44,711 nucleotides of DNA from Mitsuaria sp. PDC51. Lineage in GTDB: Bacteria; Pseudomonadota; Gammaproteobacteria; Burkholderiales; Burkholderiaceae_C. The DNA is taken from contig NZ_FOZE01000005.1 in the NCBI RefSeq assembly GCF_900113225.1, positions 1 to 44,711 of the forward strand, written 5' to 3'. Shown here piece by piece: positions 32,763 through 40,033 of this stretch; positions within the stretch are counted from its first letter, which is position 1, and each line of letters begins with the position of its first letter. The position numbers and the translations under genes are program-made. The notes under the pieces are model-generated. The model was not told the DNA's origin and made no database searches. It saw nothing but the letters and a program-made list of their open reading frames with translations.

Positions 32763-35705
32763 ATGGGGACACGCTCCTTCTTCAGAATCCCGCGACTCCC
32801 GCGACTCCCGCGACTCCCGCGACTCCCGCAACTCCCGCGCGCGTGGCGCGCGACCGATGAATGGGCCGAGGCCGCCGGTGATGAGGGCCTCGGCGCGAGG
32901 GTCGACGCGGCGGTCGACGCGACACGCACCGCGCCGGCCGCGGGCGCGGCCTGCCGCCATTGCGCGCGGCTGCGCTGGTTCGTCGGCGGCTCGCTGCTCG
33001 CGGCGGGGCTCGTGATCCTGCACGCGGCGGCGCAGGCACCGGCCGGTGGATCGGCCTCCGCGACGCCGGCGTCGGCCGCCGCCGACAAGGCCGGTGGCAA
33101 GAATGGCGGCAAGGGCTCATCGGTCTACATGGCCAAGCCCGCCGCGCCGCCGGCATCAACGGCATCGACAGCGGCATCAACAGCCTCCGCCACCTCCGAC
33201 GCGACGCTCTACGTCGCGACGCCACGGCCGCTGCCCGAGCGGCCCGAACGACCCTGGACGGCGACGGCCGTGCCGGACGCGCCAGCGGCGAAGGCCTCGG
33301 CGCCGGCGCGCGACGACCTGATGTGGCTGGTCTACCAGACGGTGCCGCTGCCCAACGCCCGACTCCACCAGCCCTACAAGGCGCGCGACGTGGTGCGCGG
33401 CGGCCGCGCGCCCTATCGCTTCAGCGTGGACGGCGCGCTGCCGCCGGGCATGTTCCTGGAGGAGGACGGCGTGCTGGCCGGCACACCCACTGCCACCGGC
33501 ACCTTCCGCTTCCTGCTGACGGTGCGCGACGCCTCGCGGCCGCCGCACCTGGACCAGGCGATGTACGTGCTGCGTGTCGTCGATCCGAAGCCGGCCACGG
33601 CGACGCCTGCCGCACCACCGGCGACCAAGCCGGCGGCCGCCGCGGCGCGTCCTGCCAAGAGCCGGCCGGACAACACGCTGAAGTCGGTGACCGAGGACCA
33701 GACCAACCTCACCGTGCCGCGCGATCCGCCGCTGCCAATGACCTATGTGCTGACGGCCGCGAAGCTCGAGACGATCTTCAAGAACGCCGAGGCCTCGATG
33801 GGCGAATCGCTGATGACCGCGGCCAATGCCGCCAACGCGGCTGACGCCACCGATGGGACCGCCGTCGGGAACGAGGCGTCCGCGCCCCGCCCGCTGGCGG
33901 TGAAGCCGCCGGTGCTCGGCCCGACGCTGGACCAGCTGCGCGAGATGCTGACGCCGCTGCAGGACGTGGAGCATCCGACGCGCGCGGTGTTCCAGGACTC
34001 GCTGCGGGCGCGGCAGTGCGAATACTTCCTGCGCCACGTCAACGCGCTGGCCCTGGAGCAGCACAAGGACGCGATCCGTCGCTGCCCGCGCCGGGAGGAC
34101 CTCGCCGAGACCGATCGACCGCACCTCGCGGCGAGCGGCAGTGCCGCCACGGTGAAGGCGACGAAGGCGGCCAAGCCCACCCCGCCCACCACGCCCACCT
34201 CGACGCTCGCCCCCGGCAGCCTGCCGGTGATGACCTTCCTGGACATGCTGATGCCGCCGCATCTGCTGGAGGAGATCACCGACGTCGCCGGCACCGAGCA
34301 TCCGCTGTCGCAGGCGCGGCCGCTGCGGCTCAAGCCCGATGGCTGCGGCTGCAGCCTGCAGGACATCGAGAACGACGTCTTCGGCTTCCTGCCCTACTGG
34401 ATGGGCGGCGAGACCGACGCGCCCATCCCGGTGCGCTTCGACAAGTTCACCCGGCTGCAGTACATGGGCGTCCTGCTGCGCAACAACGGCGAGTACCTGC
34501 GGCCGACAGGCTGGGACAGCCCCGGCGGCGGCTTCGCGCGGCGGGTGGACCAGCATGGCGTCGGCCTGGACCTGGTGCTCTACCGCCGCGACTTCCGCGC
34601 GCTGATGCGCCTCACCAACGAGGAGCGCAAGACGGTGCTGGACACCACCGCGGCGCAGGTCGGCGAGATGCTGGACCTGCGCCACGGCGACCTGCAGGGT
34701 GGGCTGGAGACCCTGCTGCCGCCGGGCTGGCGCGAGGAGGCGCACGTCTACGACGGCCTGACCGTGTTCTTCGAACCCACCGACGACGAGGCCGCGGACC
34801 CGCGCTTCGAGCAGTTCCTGCTCGCCTATCTGCATCGCCTGACCGAGACGATGCAGGCCCGCGGCACGCGCGCCTTCCACCTCAACCTGGTGATTCCGCA
34901 GCACCTGCTGGGGGAGACGTCGACCGCGTTCCGCTTCAGGAACCTGCTGGCCATCATGAAGGCGGCGGAGCGCCAGCGCGGCATCGGCGACGACAGCGGC
35001 CGCAAGGAACGCAGCGCGGCGGCGGCGACCTACAAGTCCTCGCCGGACTACGTCGGCACCAGCGACATCACGGTGAGTTTCCTCGCGCCACTGGGCACCG
35101 GCTCCGACATCGGCAAGATGCAGTTGCGCTCGCGCACCGACTTCAATGACGAGCTGGCCGGCCAGGACCGCATGGCGGTGCTGGGCAGCGTGGTGCCGGT
35201 GCTGCTGCATCCGGGCGGCAAGCCCGAGGCGCTGGCGCCAGAGGAGCAGGAGTCGCTGGACCGCGACCTGGTCTACATCGGCTGGTCCTTCGGCGGCGTC
35301 GCGCTGTGGCCGCTGCCGGTGGCGGGCCTGGGCGCGGGCGAGAGCGTGCTGACGGCGCTGGACCATCGCTTCTGGTCCTTCCTGGACCAGGACACCAGCT
35401 TCTGCCGCATCGTCTGCCCGATGCGCATGCCGCTGCGGCTGGCGCTGGAGGCGCTGATGGTGCTGGTCGGCACGGCGCTGCTGGTCTATGGCTGGAACTG
35501 CCGGGTGAGACGGATGGGCAGCGTCATCCTGATGGGCCTGTGGGCCGGCGCGATCGCCACGCTGGCGGTGGCCTTCGCGATCTTCTCCTGCGACCCGTCG
35601 CTCAACGAGCTGCGCAAGGGCAACACGCTGCTGGTCGCGATCATCCTCATCCTGGTGGTGGGCGGACTCGTCGTCACCTTCAAGCCGCGGGTGGAGCCGC
35701 CGTGA
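32763..35705 (+). CDS. Four-helix membrane protein with Ig-like and possible GH18-like domains
   Basis: This is a 980-aa protein. A basic N-terminus with five RLP-type triplets precedes transmembrane helix 1 (~72-90). A Pro/Ala/Thr linker follows, then a putative Ig-like domain (~200-272; ALPPGMFLEEDGVLAGTPTATGTF). A second linker region leads to a domain at ~538-855 whose order recalls GH18 TIM barrels: FGFLPYW strand, RLQYMGVLLRNNGEY, DGLTVFFE at 664-671 in place of DGxDxDxE, and GGVALWPLP near the end. The first Asp and last Glu of the motif are kept, the middle Asp residues are not, so catalysis is doubtful. Three more helices close the protein (~894-910, 919-941, 954-972). It could anchor the particle in a membrane or prepare the envelope for firing or release; the GH18 assignment is inferred from pattern only. 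Confidence 0.8.
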   Translation: MGTRSFFRIPRLPRLPRLPRLPQLPRAWRATDEWAEAAGDEGLGARVDAAVDATRTAPAAGAACRHCARLRWFVGGSLLAAGLVILHAAAQAPAGGSASATPASAAADKAGGKNGGKGSSVYMAKPAAPPASTASTAASTASATSDATLYVATPRPLPERPERPWTATAVPDAPAAKASAPARDDLMWLVYQTVPLPNARLHQPYKARDVVRGGRAPYRFSVDGALPPGMFLEEDGVLAGTPTATGTFRFLLTVRDASRPPHLDQAMYVLRVVDPKPATATPAAPPATKPAAAAARPAKSRPDNTLKSVTEDQTNLTVPRDPPLPMTYVLTAAKLETIFKNAEASMGESLMTAANAANAADATDGTAVGNEASAPRPLAVKPPVLGPTLDQLREMLTPLQDVEHPTRAVFQDSLRARQCEYFLRHVNALALEQHKDAIRRCPRREDLAETDRPHLAASGSAATVKATKAAKPTPPTTPTSTLAPGSLPVMTFLDMLMPPHLLEEITDVAGTEHPLSQARPLRLKPDGCGCSLQDIENDVFGFLPYWMGGETDAPIPVRFDKFTRLQYMGVLLRNNGEYLRPTGWDSPGGGFARRVDQHGVGLDLVLYRRDFRALMRLTNEERKTVLDTTAAQVGEMLDLRHGDLQGGLETLLPPGWREEAHVYDGLTVFFEPTDDEAADPRFEQFLLAYLHRLTETMQARGTRAFHLNLVIPQHLLGETSTAFRFRNLLAIMKAAERQRGIGDDSGRKERSAAAATYKSSPDYVGTSDITVSFLAPLGTGSDIGKMQLRSRTDFNDELAGQDRMAVLGSVVPVLLHPGGKPEALAPEEQESLDRDLVYIGWSFGGVALWPLPVAGLGAGESVLTALDHRFWSFLDQDTSFCRIVCPMRMPLRLALEALMVLVGTALLVYGWNCRVRRMGSVILMGLWAGAIATLAVAFAIFSCDPSLNELRKGNTLLVAIILILVVGGLVVTFKPRVEPP
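32793..32837. repeat. Tandem 9-base repeat encoding RLP triplets
   Basis: CGACTCCCG occurs four times head to tail, plus one variant unit, close to the start of the membrane-protein gene. It encodes Arg-Leu-Pro repeats on the predicted cytoplasmic side. Because the unit is nine bases, copy-number change would keep the frame. Confidence 0.85.
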
Positions 35706-35815
35706 GCGCGACGGACACCGCGGGCGCCGGCAGCGCGGGAAGCACGGGAAACACCGGCCACGCCAGGCGCGCCGTCCCGCGGCGCATCGATCACCTCATG
35801 GGGAGCAGACGATGA
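35702..35815 (+). CDS. Possible 37-aa coupled peptide
   Basis: A GTG at 35702 overlaps the stop of the membrane-protein gene (GTGA). The frame runs 37 codons to a TGA that overlaps the DUF4157 start (ATGA). The product is Gly/Ser/Thr-rich then Arg-rich (ARRAVPRRIDHLMGSRR), without a recognisable domain. Coupling at both ends fits a real short gene or a translational relay to the DUF4157 gene. A chance frame in GC-rich DNA is the alternative. Confidence 0.35.
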   Translation: MSATDTAGAGSAGSTGNTGHARRAVPRRIDHLMGSRR

Positions 35816-36378
35816 AGGACTCGACCACGGACAGCGGCACGCGGGAGCAGGTGCCCGCGGCGACGACGACGGCGCAGCGGCGCGCCGGAATGGAGGGCGG
35901 TGAGCTGTCGGAGGCCATCGACGCATCGCCCCGGCAACTGGCGCAGCGCCGGCGGATCGACGCGACCTTCGGGCCGGTGGCGCAGCGCGCGACCGACGCG
36001 CTGGAGGAGGACGAAGCGGGCACCGCGCAGGCGAAGGCCGCGCCGGCGCAGCGGCAGGAGAACCGCACCGGCATGCCGGACGGGCTCAAGGCCGGCATCG
36101 AAGCACTGTCGGGCACCGACCTGTCGGACGTGCGGGTGCATCGCAACTCGGCGCAACCGGCGCAGCTCAACGCGCTGGCCTACGCGCAGGGGAACGACAT
36201 CCACCTCGGTCCCGGCCAGGACCATCACCTGCCGCACGAGGCCTGGCACGTCGTGCAGCAGCGCGAGGGCCGCGTGCAGCCGACGATGCAGATGGCCGGC
36301 GTCGACATCAACGACGACGCCGGGCTGGAGGCCGAAGCGGACCGCATGGGCGACGAGGCGCTGCGACACGGCGGGTGA
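35812..36378 (+). CDS. DUF4157 (eCIS core) metalloprotease-like protein
   Basis: This 188-aa protein has a disordered, polar N-terminal ~85 residues. The DUF4157 domain follows: TGMPDGLKAGIEALSG, LSDVRVHRNSAQPAQLNALAYAQGNDIHLG, then the zinc-binding HEAWH motif at 142-146 within LPHEAWHVVQQREG. A late Glu (LEAEADRMG, ~173-175) could be the third ligand. DUF4157 proteins are frequent cargo or cargo leaders of eCIS, often fused to toxins. Here the protein ends soon after the domain, so there is no toxin module. It may be a stand-alone protease effector, or an adaptor that leads a cargo encoded elsewhere. It is the last gene of the operon, with a GGGAG site before the ATG. Confidence 0.88.
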   Translation: MKDSTTDSGTREQVPAATTTAQRRAGMEGGELSEAIDASPRQLAQRRRIDATFGPVAQRATDALEEDEAGTAQAKAAPAQRQENRTGMPDGLKAGIEALSGTDLSDVRVHRNSAQPAQLNALAYAQGNDIHLGPGQDHHLPHEAWHVVQQREGRVQPTMQMAGVDINDDAGLEAEADRMGDEALRHGG

Positions 36379-36401
36379 CGCGTCCAGCGCGGGCGTCGCC
36401 C
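36373..36401 (+). terminator. Hairpin at the end of the eCIS operon
   Basis: GGGTGACGC (36373-36381) and GCGTCGCCC (36393-36401) form a 9-bp stem with one G-U pair and an 11-base loop, spanning the DUF4157 stop. A seven-T run occurs only 29 bases later (36430-36436), so it is not a classical intrinsic terminator. It could be an mRNA 3'-end stabiliser or a Rho-dependent end. Confidence 0.35.
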
Positions 36402-36499
36402 CCATGGCGGTGCTCGGCCGTCTGATTCATTTTTTTACGACAACCTTTTTCGAGCCCCCCGGAACACACGCAGAACGTCACCGACTTCCGCCTGTGTCC

Positions 36500-36898
36500 A
36501 TGCCGACCTTCCTCCTCGCACTGCCCCCCTGGGAGACGCTGCTGCGGCAGTTGCTGCTGGCGCCGTGTCTGGAGGAGATCCTCTTCCGGCTCGGCCTGCA
36601 GGACCTGCTGGCCAACTCTCGCGCCCTCGCGGCGCGCCGTCACGCGGTCACGCTGACGGCGCTCGCCTTCGGCGCCGCGCACGCGCTCGCCCTGCTCGTC
36701 GCCGCGGCGCCCGGCCCCTGGCCGACGCTCCCCGCGCTGCTGCTCGCGCTGGCCACCGCCGCACCGGCCTGGTGGATCGGCCACGGCTATCGCCGCCATC
36801 GCTCGCTGCCACGCTGCATCGCCTGGCATGTGCTCTTCAACGCCTGCTGGCTGCTGCTCGCGGCGCCCGTGGTCCTTCCGCTTCTCTCCACCTCCTGA
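36500..36898 (+). CDS. CPBP-family glutamic intramembrane protease, MrtJ-like
   Basis: This 132-aa membrane protein has the three ABI/CPBP motifs: EEILFR (EExxxR), FGAAH (FxxxH) and HVLFN (HxxxN). Its helices surround these motifs. The family includes MrtJ, the sorting protease dedicated to JDVT-CTERM proteins, and the next gene encodes a protein with such a tail, so that role is likely. I chose the ATG at 36500. An in-frame ATG at 36404 would translate a T-rich segment (HFFTTTFFEPP) that reads like leader DNA, and it follows directly after a hairpin. The true start is uncertain. The next gene begins 13 bases after the stop, so they are co-transcribed. Confidence 0.75.
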   Translation: MPTFLLALPPWETLLRQLLLAPCLEEILFRLGLQDLLANSRALAARRHAVTLTALAFGAAHALALLVAAAPGPWPTLPALLLALATAAPAWWIGHGYRRHRSLPRCIAWHVLFNACWLLLAAPVVLPLLSTS

Positions 36899-36911
36899 CG
36901 AGGCTCGCGCC

Positions 36912-39017
36912 ATGATGACCCTGCCCCGCTCCCGCGCCCTCCCCGGCGCCCGCTCCGCTGTCGCCGCTTCCCCGGCCTCCGCCGCGCTCTCCACGCTCGC
37001 CGTCATCGCTGGCGCGCTGCTGGCGGCGCCCGCGTTCGCCGCCGACCCGGTCGCCGGCCAGACCCGGTTCTCGCAGGTCTGCGCGGCCTGCCACACCGTG
37101 GCCTCCACCGCCGTGGTCGACCGCGGGCGCAACAACCCCGCGATGATCCAGAACGCGATCAACACGATCCCGGCGATGACCGCGGCCGTCTCGGGCAACG
37201 TCAGCGCCACGGACCTGGCCGACATCGCCGCCTACCTGGGCAACTCGCCGGCCTCGATCAGCTTCGCGCAGACCACGGTCGGCCAGACCAGCGCTGTCTC
37301 GACCGTCACCATCAGCGCCAGCCGCCTGGCCGCGCTGAGCAGCCTCACCGCCGTCGCCAGCGGCGACTTCGCCGTCCAGGGCGGCAGCTGCGGCACCAGC
37401 GTCCCCGCCGGCACCAGCTGCACCGTCGGCGTCGTCTTCAAGCCGACCGCCGCCGGCGCGCGCAGCGGCGCCTTGACAATCACCCACAACGGCATCTCGA
37501 CGGCGATCCCGATCGCGCTCAGCGGCACCGCCAACGGCGCGCTGCAGGCCGGCCTGTCCGCCGACGCCAGCAGCGTGGACTTCGGCACGCAGACCGTGGG
37601 CGTCGCCTCCGCCGCGCGTACCGTCACGCTGACCAACACCGGCACCGCCTCGCTGGACTTCGGCAGCATCGGCGTCAGCGGCGCCAACGCCGGCGACTTC
37701 ACCCGCGGCGGCAGCTGCGCCGTCGGCACGCCGCTGGCCGTCGGCGCGACCTGCACCGTCACCGCGACCTTCTCGCCGGCCGCCGCGGGCGCCCGTTCCG
37801 CCTCGATCGCCGTGGCCGCCACCGCGCCGGCCGCCGGCGGCGCCGCCGCCAACGTGAACCTCGCGCTGAGCGGCACCGGCCAGATCGCCGCCGCGCCGGT
37901 GTCCAGCCTCTCGGCCAGCTCGCTGAGCTTCGGCACGGCCACGGTCGGCACCACGACCGCCGCGCAGACCCTCACCGTCACCAACACCGGCAGCGCCGCG
38001 CTGAGCTTCAGCGCGATCGCGGCCAGCGGTCCGTTCGCGGCCACCCACACCTGCGGCGCCAGCATTCCCGCCGCCGGCACCTGCACCGTGTCGGTCACCT
38101 TCACGCCGACCGCCGCCGGCGCGGCCACCGGCGCGCTGAGCCTGACCAGCAACGCCGCCGGCTCGCCGCAGAGCGTGGCGCTGGCCGGCACCGGCGCGCT
38201 CGCCAACACGGCGATCCTGGGCTGGAGCCCGGCGGCCGGCGCCGACTTCGGCACCGTCACCGTCGGCGCCGACGGCGGCCTCAAGCACTTCACGCTGAGC
38301 AACACCGGCACCGCCGCCGCGACGCTGGGCAGCTTCAGCCTGGCCGGCGCCGCCGCCGCGGACTACCGCGTCGACACGGCCTCCACCTGCGTCGCCGGCG
38401 CTTCGCTGGCGGTGGGCGCGAGCTGCGACCTGGCGATCGGCTTCAGCCCGCGCGCCGTCGGTGCCCGCGCCGCCACGGCCAACGTCGTCGCCGACAACGC
38501 CACGCTGCCCGCCGCGCTGGCGCTCAGCGGCACCGGCCAAGGCGCGCCGCAACCGGCGCTGCAGCTGTCGGCGACCTCGATCGACCTGGGCGCGGCCGAC
38601 ACCGCCGGCCGTCCGCTGACGTTGACCAACAGCGGCAACGCGGCGCTGCACATCGCCTCCCTGGCGATCAGCACGGCGCGCTTCTCGATCGACACGAGCG
38701 GCACCGGCAGCTGCGGCGCGGCGCCGTTCACCGTCGCGCCCGGCGCGAACTGCCAGGTGACCGTGCGCTGGCTCGGCGCGGGCGCGGCGGCCTCCGATGC
38801 CGCGGCCACCGACACCGCCACGCTGACGCTGCAGGGCGACATGTCGCCCGCCACGGCCACCGTCGCGCTCAGCGGCTCGGCCGGCAACACGGCGATGTCC
38901 AACAGCGGCGGCGGCGGTTGCACGATCGGCGCCGGCACCGGCGCGGCGGATCCGCTGCTGCTGCTGATGGCCGGACTGTCCGGACTGATCCTGTGGCGCC
39001 GTCGCGCACGCCGCTGA
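36912..39017 (+). CDS. Secreted cytochrome c-motif/anchor-D repeat protein with JDVT-CTERM-like tail
   Basis: This 701-aa protein has a signal peptide of about 44 residues (ending AAPAFA), then a small domain with one heme-binding motif CAACH at 57-61 and candidate distal Met residues (~77 and 89). It continues with about five immunoglobulin-like 'choice-of-anchor D' repeats, each with a FGTxTVG strand and a C-T-V-x-V-x-F-x-P element. The last 36 residues are GGGGCTIGAG, an acidic DP, a hydrophobic helix and RRRARR, matching the JDVT-CTERM sorting tail. The intramembrane protease just upstream is the expected processing enzyme. The protein should end up exposed on the envelope and may carry electrons. 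The ATG at 36912 (or 36915) follows GAGG. Confidence 0.85.
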   Translation: MMTLPRSRALPGARSAVAASPASAALSTLAVIAGALLAAPAFAADPVAGQTRFSQVCAACHTVASTAVVDRGRNNPAMIQNAINTIPAMTAAVSGNVSATDLADIAAYLGNSPASISFAQTTVGQTSAVSTVTISASRLAALSSLTAVASGDFAVQGGSCGTSVPAGTSCTVGVVFKPTAAGARSGALTITHNGISTAIPIALSGTANGALQAGLSADASSVDFGTQTVGVASAARTVTLTNTGTASLDFGSIGVSGANAGDFTRGGSCAVGTPLAVGATCTVTATFSPAAAGARSASIAVAATAPAAGGAAANVNLALSGTGQIAAAPVSSLSASSLSFGTATVGTTTAAQTLTVTNTGSAALSFSAIAASGPFAATHTCGASIPAAGTCTVSVTFTPTAAGAATGALSLTSNAAGSPQSVALAGTGALANTAILGWSPAAGADFGTVTVGADGGLKHFTLSNTGTAAATLGSFSLAGAAAADYRVDTASTCVAGASLAVGASCDLAIGFSPRAVGARAATANVVADNATLPAALALSGTGQGAPQPALQLSATSIDLGAADTAGRPLTLTNSGNAALHIASLAISTARFSIDTSGTGSCGAAPFTVAPGANCQVTVRWLGAGAAASDAAATDTATLTLQGDMSPATATVALSGSAGNTAMSNSGGGGCTIGAGTGAADPLLLLMAGLSGLILWRRRARR

Positions 39018-39058
39018 ACACGGCCGCGATCTCCCACCCTCAACGCCCTGGAGCCCCG

Positions 39059-39619
39059 ATGTCCACTCGCCCAACTCCCTCCCACGATGCCGCGCGCCGC
39101 GGCGCGTCGTCGCGCGCCCTCACCGCGATCGCCTCGCTCGGCGCCGCGCTCTTCATGACGCTGTCGCCGGTCCACGCCGCCGATGTCGGCCAGGCGCTGC
39201 CGGTCGCGAGCGTCCCCGGCGCCGACGGCGCGCCGGTGCCGCTGTACGACGGCAAGGCCAAGCTCACCTACGTCGACTTCTGGGCCTCGTGGTGCGGCCC
39301 CTGCCGCGAGTCCTTCCCCTGGATGAACGAGATGCAGGCCAAGTACGGCGCGCAGGGCCTGCGCATCGTGGCGGTCAACCTCGACGCCCGCCGCGACGAC
39401 GCCCAGGCCTTCCTCAAGGAGGTGCCCGCCAAGGTCGCGCTGGCCTTCGATCCGAAGGGCGGTTCCGCGCAGCGCGTCGGCGTCCGCGCGATGCCGAGCT
39501 CGGTGGTGCTGGGCCCCGACGGCCGCGTGCTGATGGAGCACGCCGGCTTCCGCGCCGAGGACAAGGCCGAGCTCGAGGCCCGCATCGCCGCCGCATTGAA
39601 GGCGGCCAAAGCGCCCTGA
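39059..39619 (+). CDS. Periplasmic TlpA-like thioredoxin
   Basis: This 186-aa protein has a signal peptide of about 40 residues (ending SPVHA). A TlpA/ResA-type thioredoxin fold follows, with the active site WCGPC (Cys79, Cys82) within YVDFWASWCGPCRESFPW. The cis-Pro loop is GVRAMPSSVVLGPDG. Such proteins reduce disulfides in the periplasm, often in cytochrome c or metal-site maturation. The gene lies 41 bases after the cytochrome-motif protein and ahead of the DUF4266/DUF3570/ApbE genes, a cluster in which thioredoxin genes recur. DsbD encoded downstream would be its natural electron source. Confidence 0.9.
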   Translation: MSTRPTPSHDAARRGASSRALTAIASLGAALFMTLSPVHAADVGQALPVASVPGADGAPVPLYDGKAKLTYVDFWASWCGPCRESFPWMNEMQAKYGAQGLRIVAVNLDARRDDAQAFLKEVPAKVALAFDPKGGSAQRVGVRAMPSSVVLGPDGRVLMEHAGFRAEDKAELEARIAAALKAAKAP

Positions 39620-39643
39620 GCGCCATGAATGCCGCCCTGAGCG

Positions 39644-39669
39644 CCCGAGCTTCCCGAGCTTCCCGAGCG
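39644..39669. repeat. Short 9-base repeat in intergenic spacer
   Basis: CCCGAGCTT is repeated head to tail, about three units with the last one diverging, between the thioredoxin and DUF4266 genes. It resembles the 9-base tract at 32793 in style but not in sequence. No function is evident. Confidence 0.6.
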
Positions 39670-39772
39670 TCCTGATCGCGCGATGGCGCCCCCCGGCGCC
39701 GCGTCCCGACAACCGCCGGCGCGGCCACCCGCGCTCCGCCGCTCCCCCTTGCTTTCACCCTGGAGTCCCACG

Positions 39773-40033
39773 ATGTCCCTGCCTCCGACGCCCCGCCGCC
39801 GCGCCCCGCTCGCGACGGCCGCCCTGGTCGCCGGCGCGACGCTGCTCGCGTTCGCGACCACCGGCTGCGCGATCCAGCCTCCCAAGCCCTGGGAGAAGGG
39901 CGCGCTCGCCCGCCCCGAGATGACGATGGGCGGCGACGTGCTCGGCGACCGTTTCGCCCAGCACATCTACACCAGCAAGGAAAACGCCTCCGGCGGCAAC
40001 GGCGTGGGAGGAGGCGGTTGTGGCTGCAATTGA
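39773..40033 (+). CDS. DUF4266 lipoprotein
   Basis: This 86-aa lipoprotein has its signal peptide ending in the lipobox ATTGC (Cys32). The mature part begins AIQPPKPWEKGALARPEM, continues FAQHIYTSKENASGGNGV and ends GGGGCGCN. The PWEKG and YTSKE motifs and the Cys-containing C-terminus are the DUF4266 signature. The two terminal Cys residues could bind a metal or be substrates of the neighbouring thioredoxin; this is a guess. The start follows TGGAG. The end overlaps the DUF3570 gene by 14 bases, and the two families are commonly neighbours. Confidence 0.88.
   Translation: MSLPPTPRRRAPLATAALVAGATLLAFATTGCAIQPPKPWEKGALARPEMTMGGDVLGDRFAQHIYTSKENASGGNGVGGGGCGCN

Noticed and set aside
36421-36460. 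T-rich stretch as an intrinsic terminator
   Set aside because: The nearest good hairpin ends 28 bases before the T run, so the classical stem-plus-T geometry is absent.
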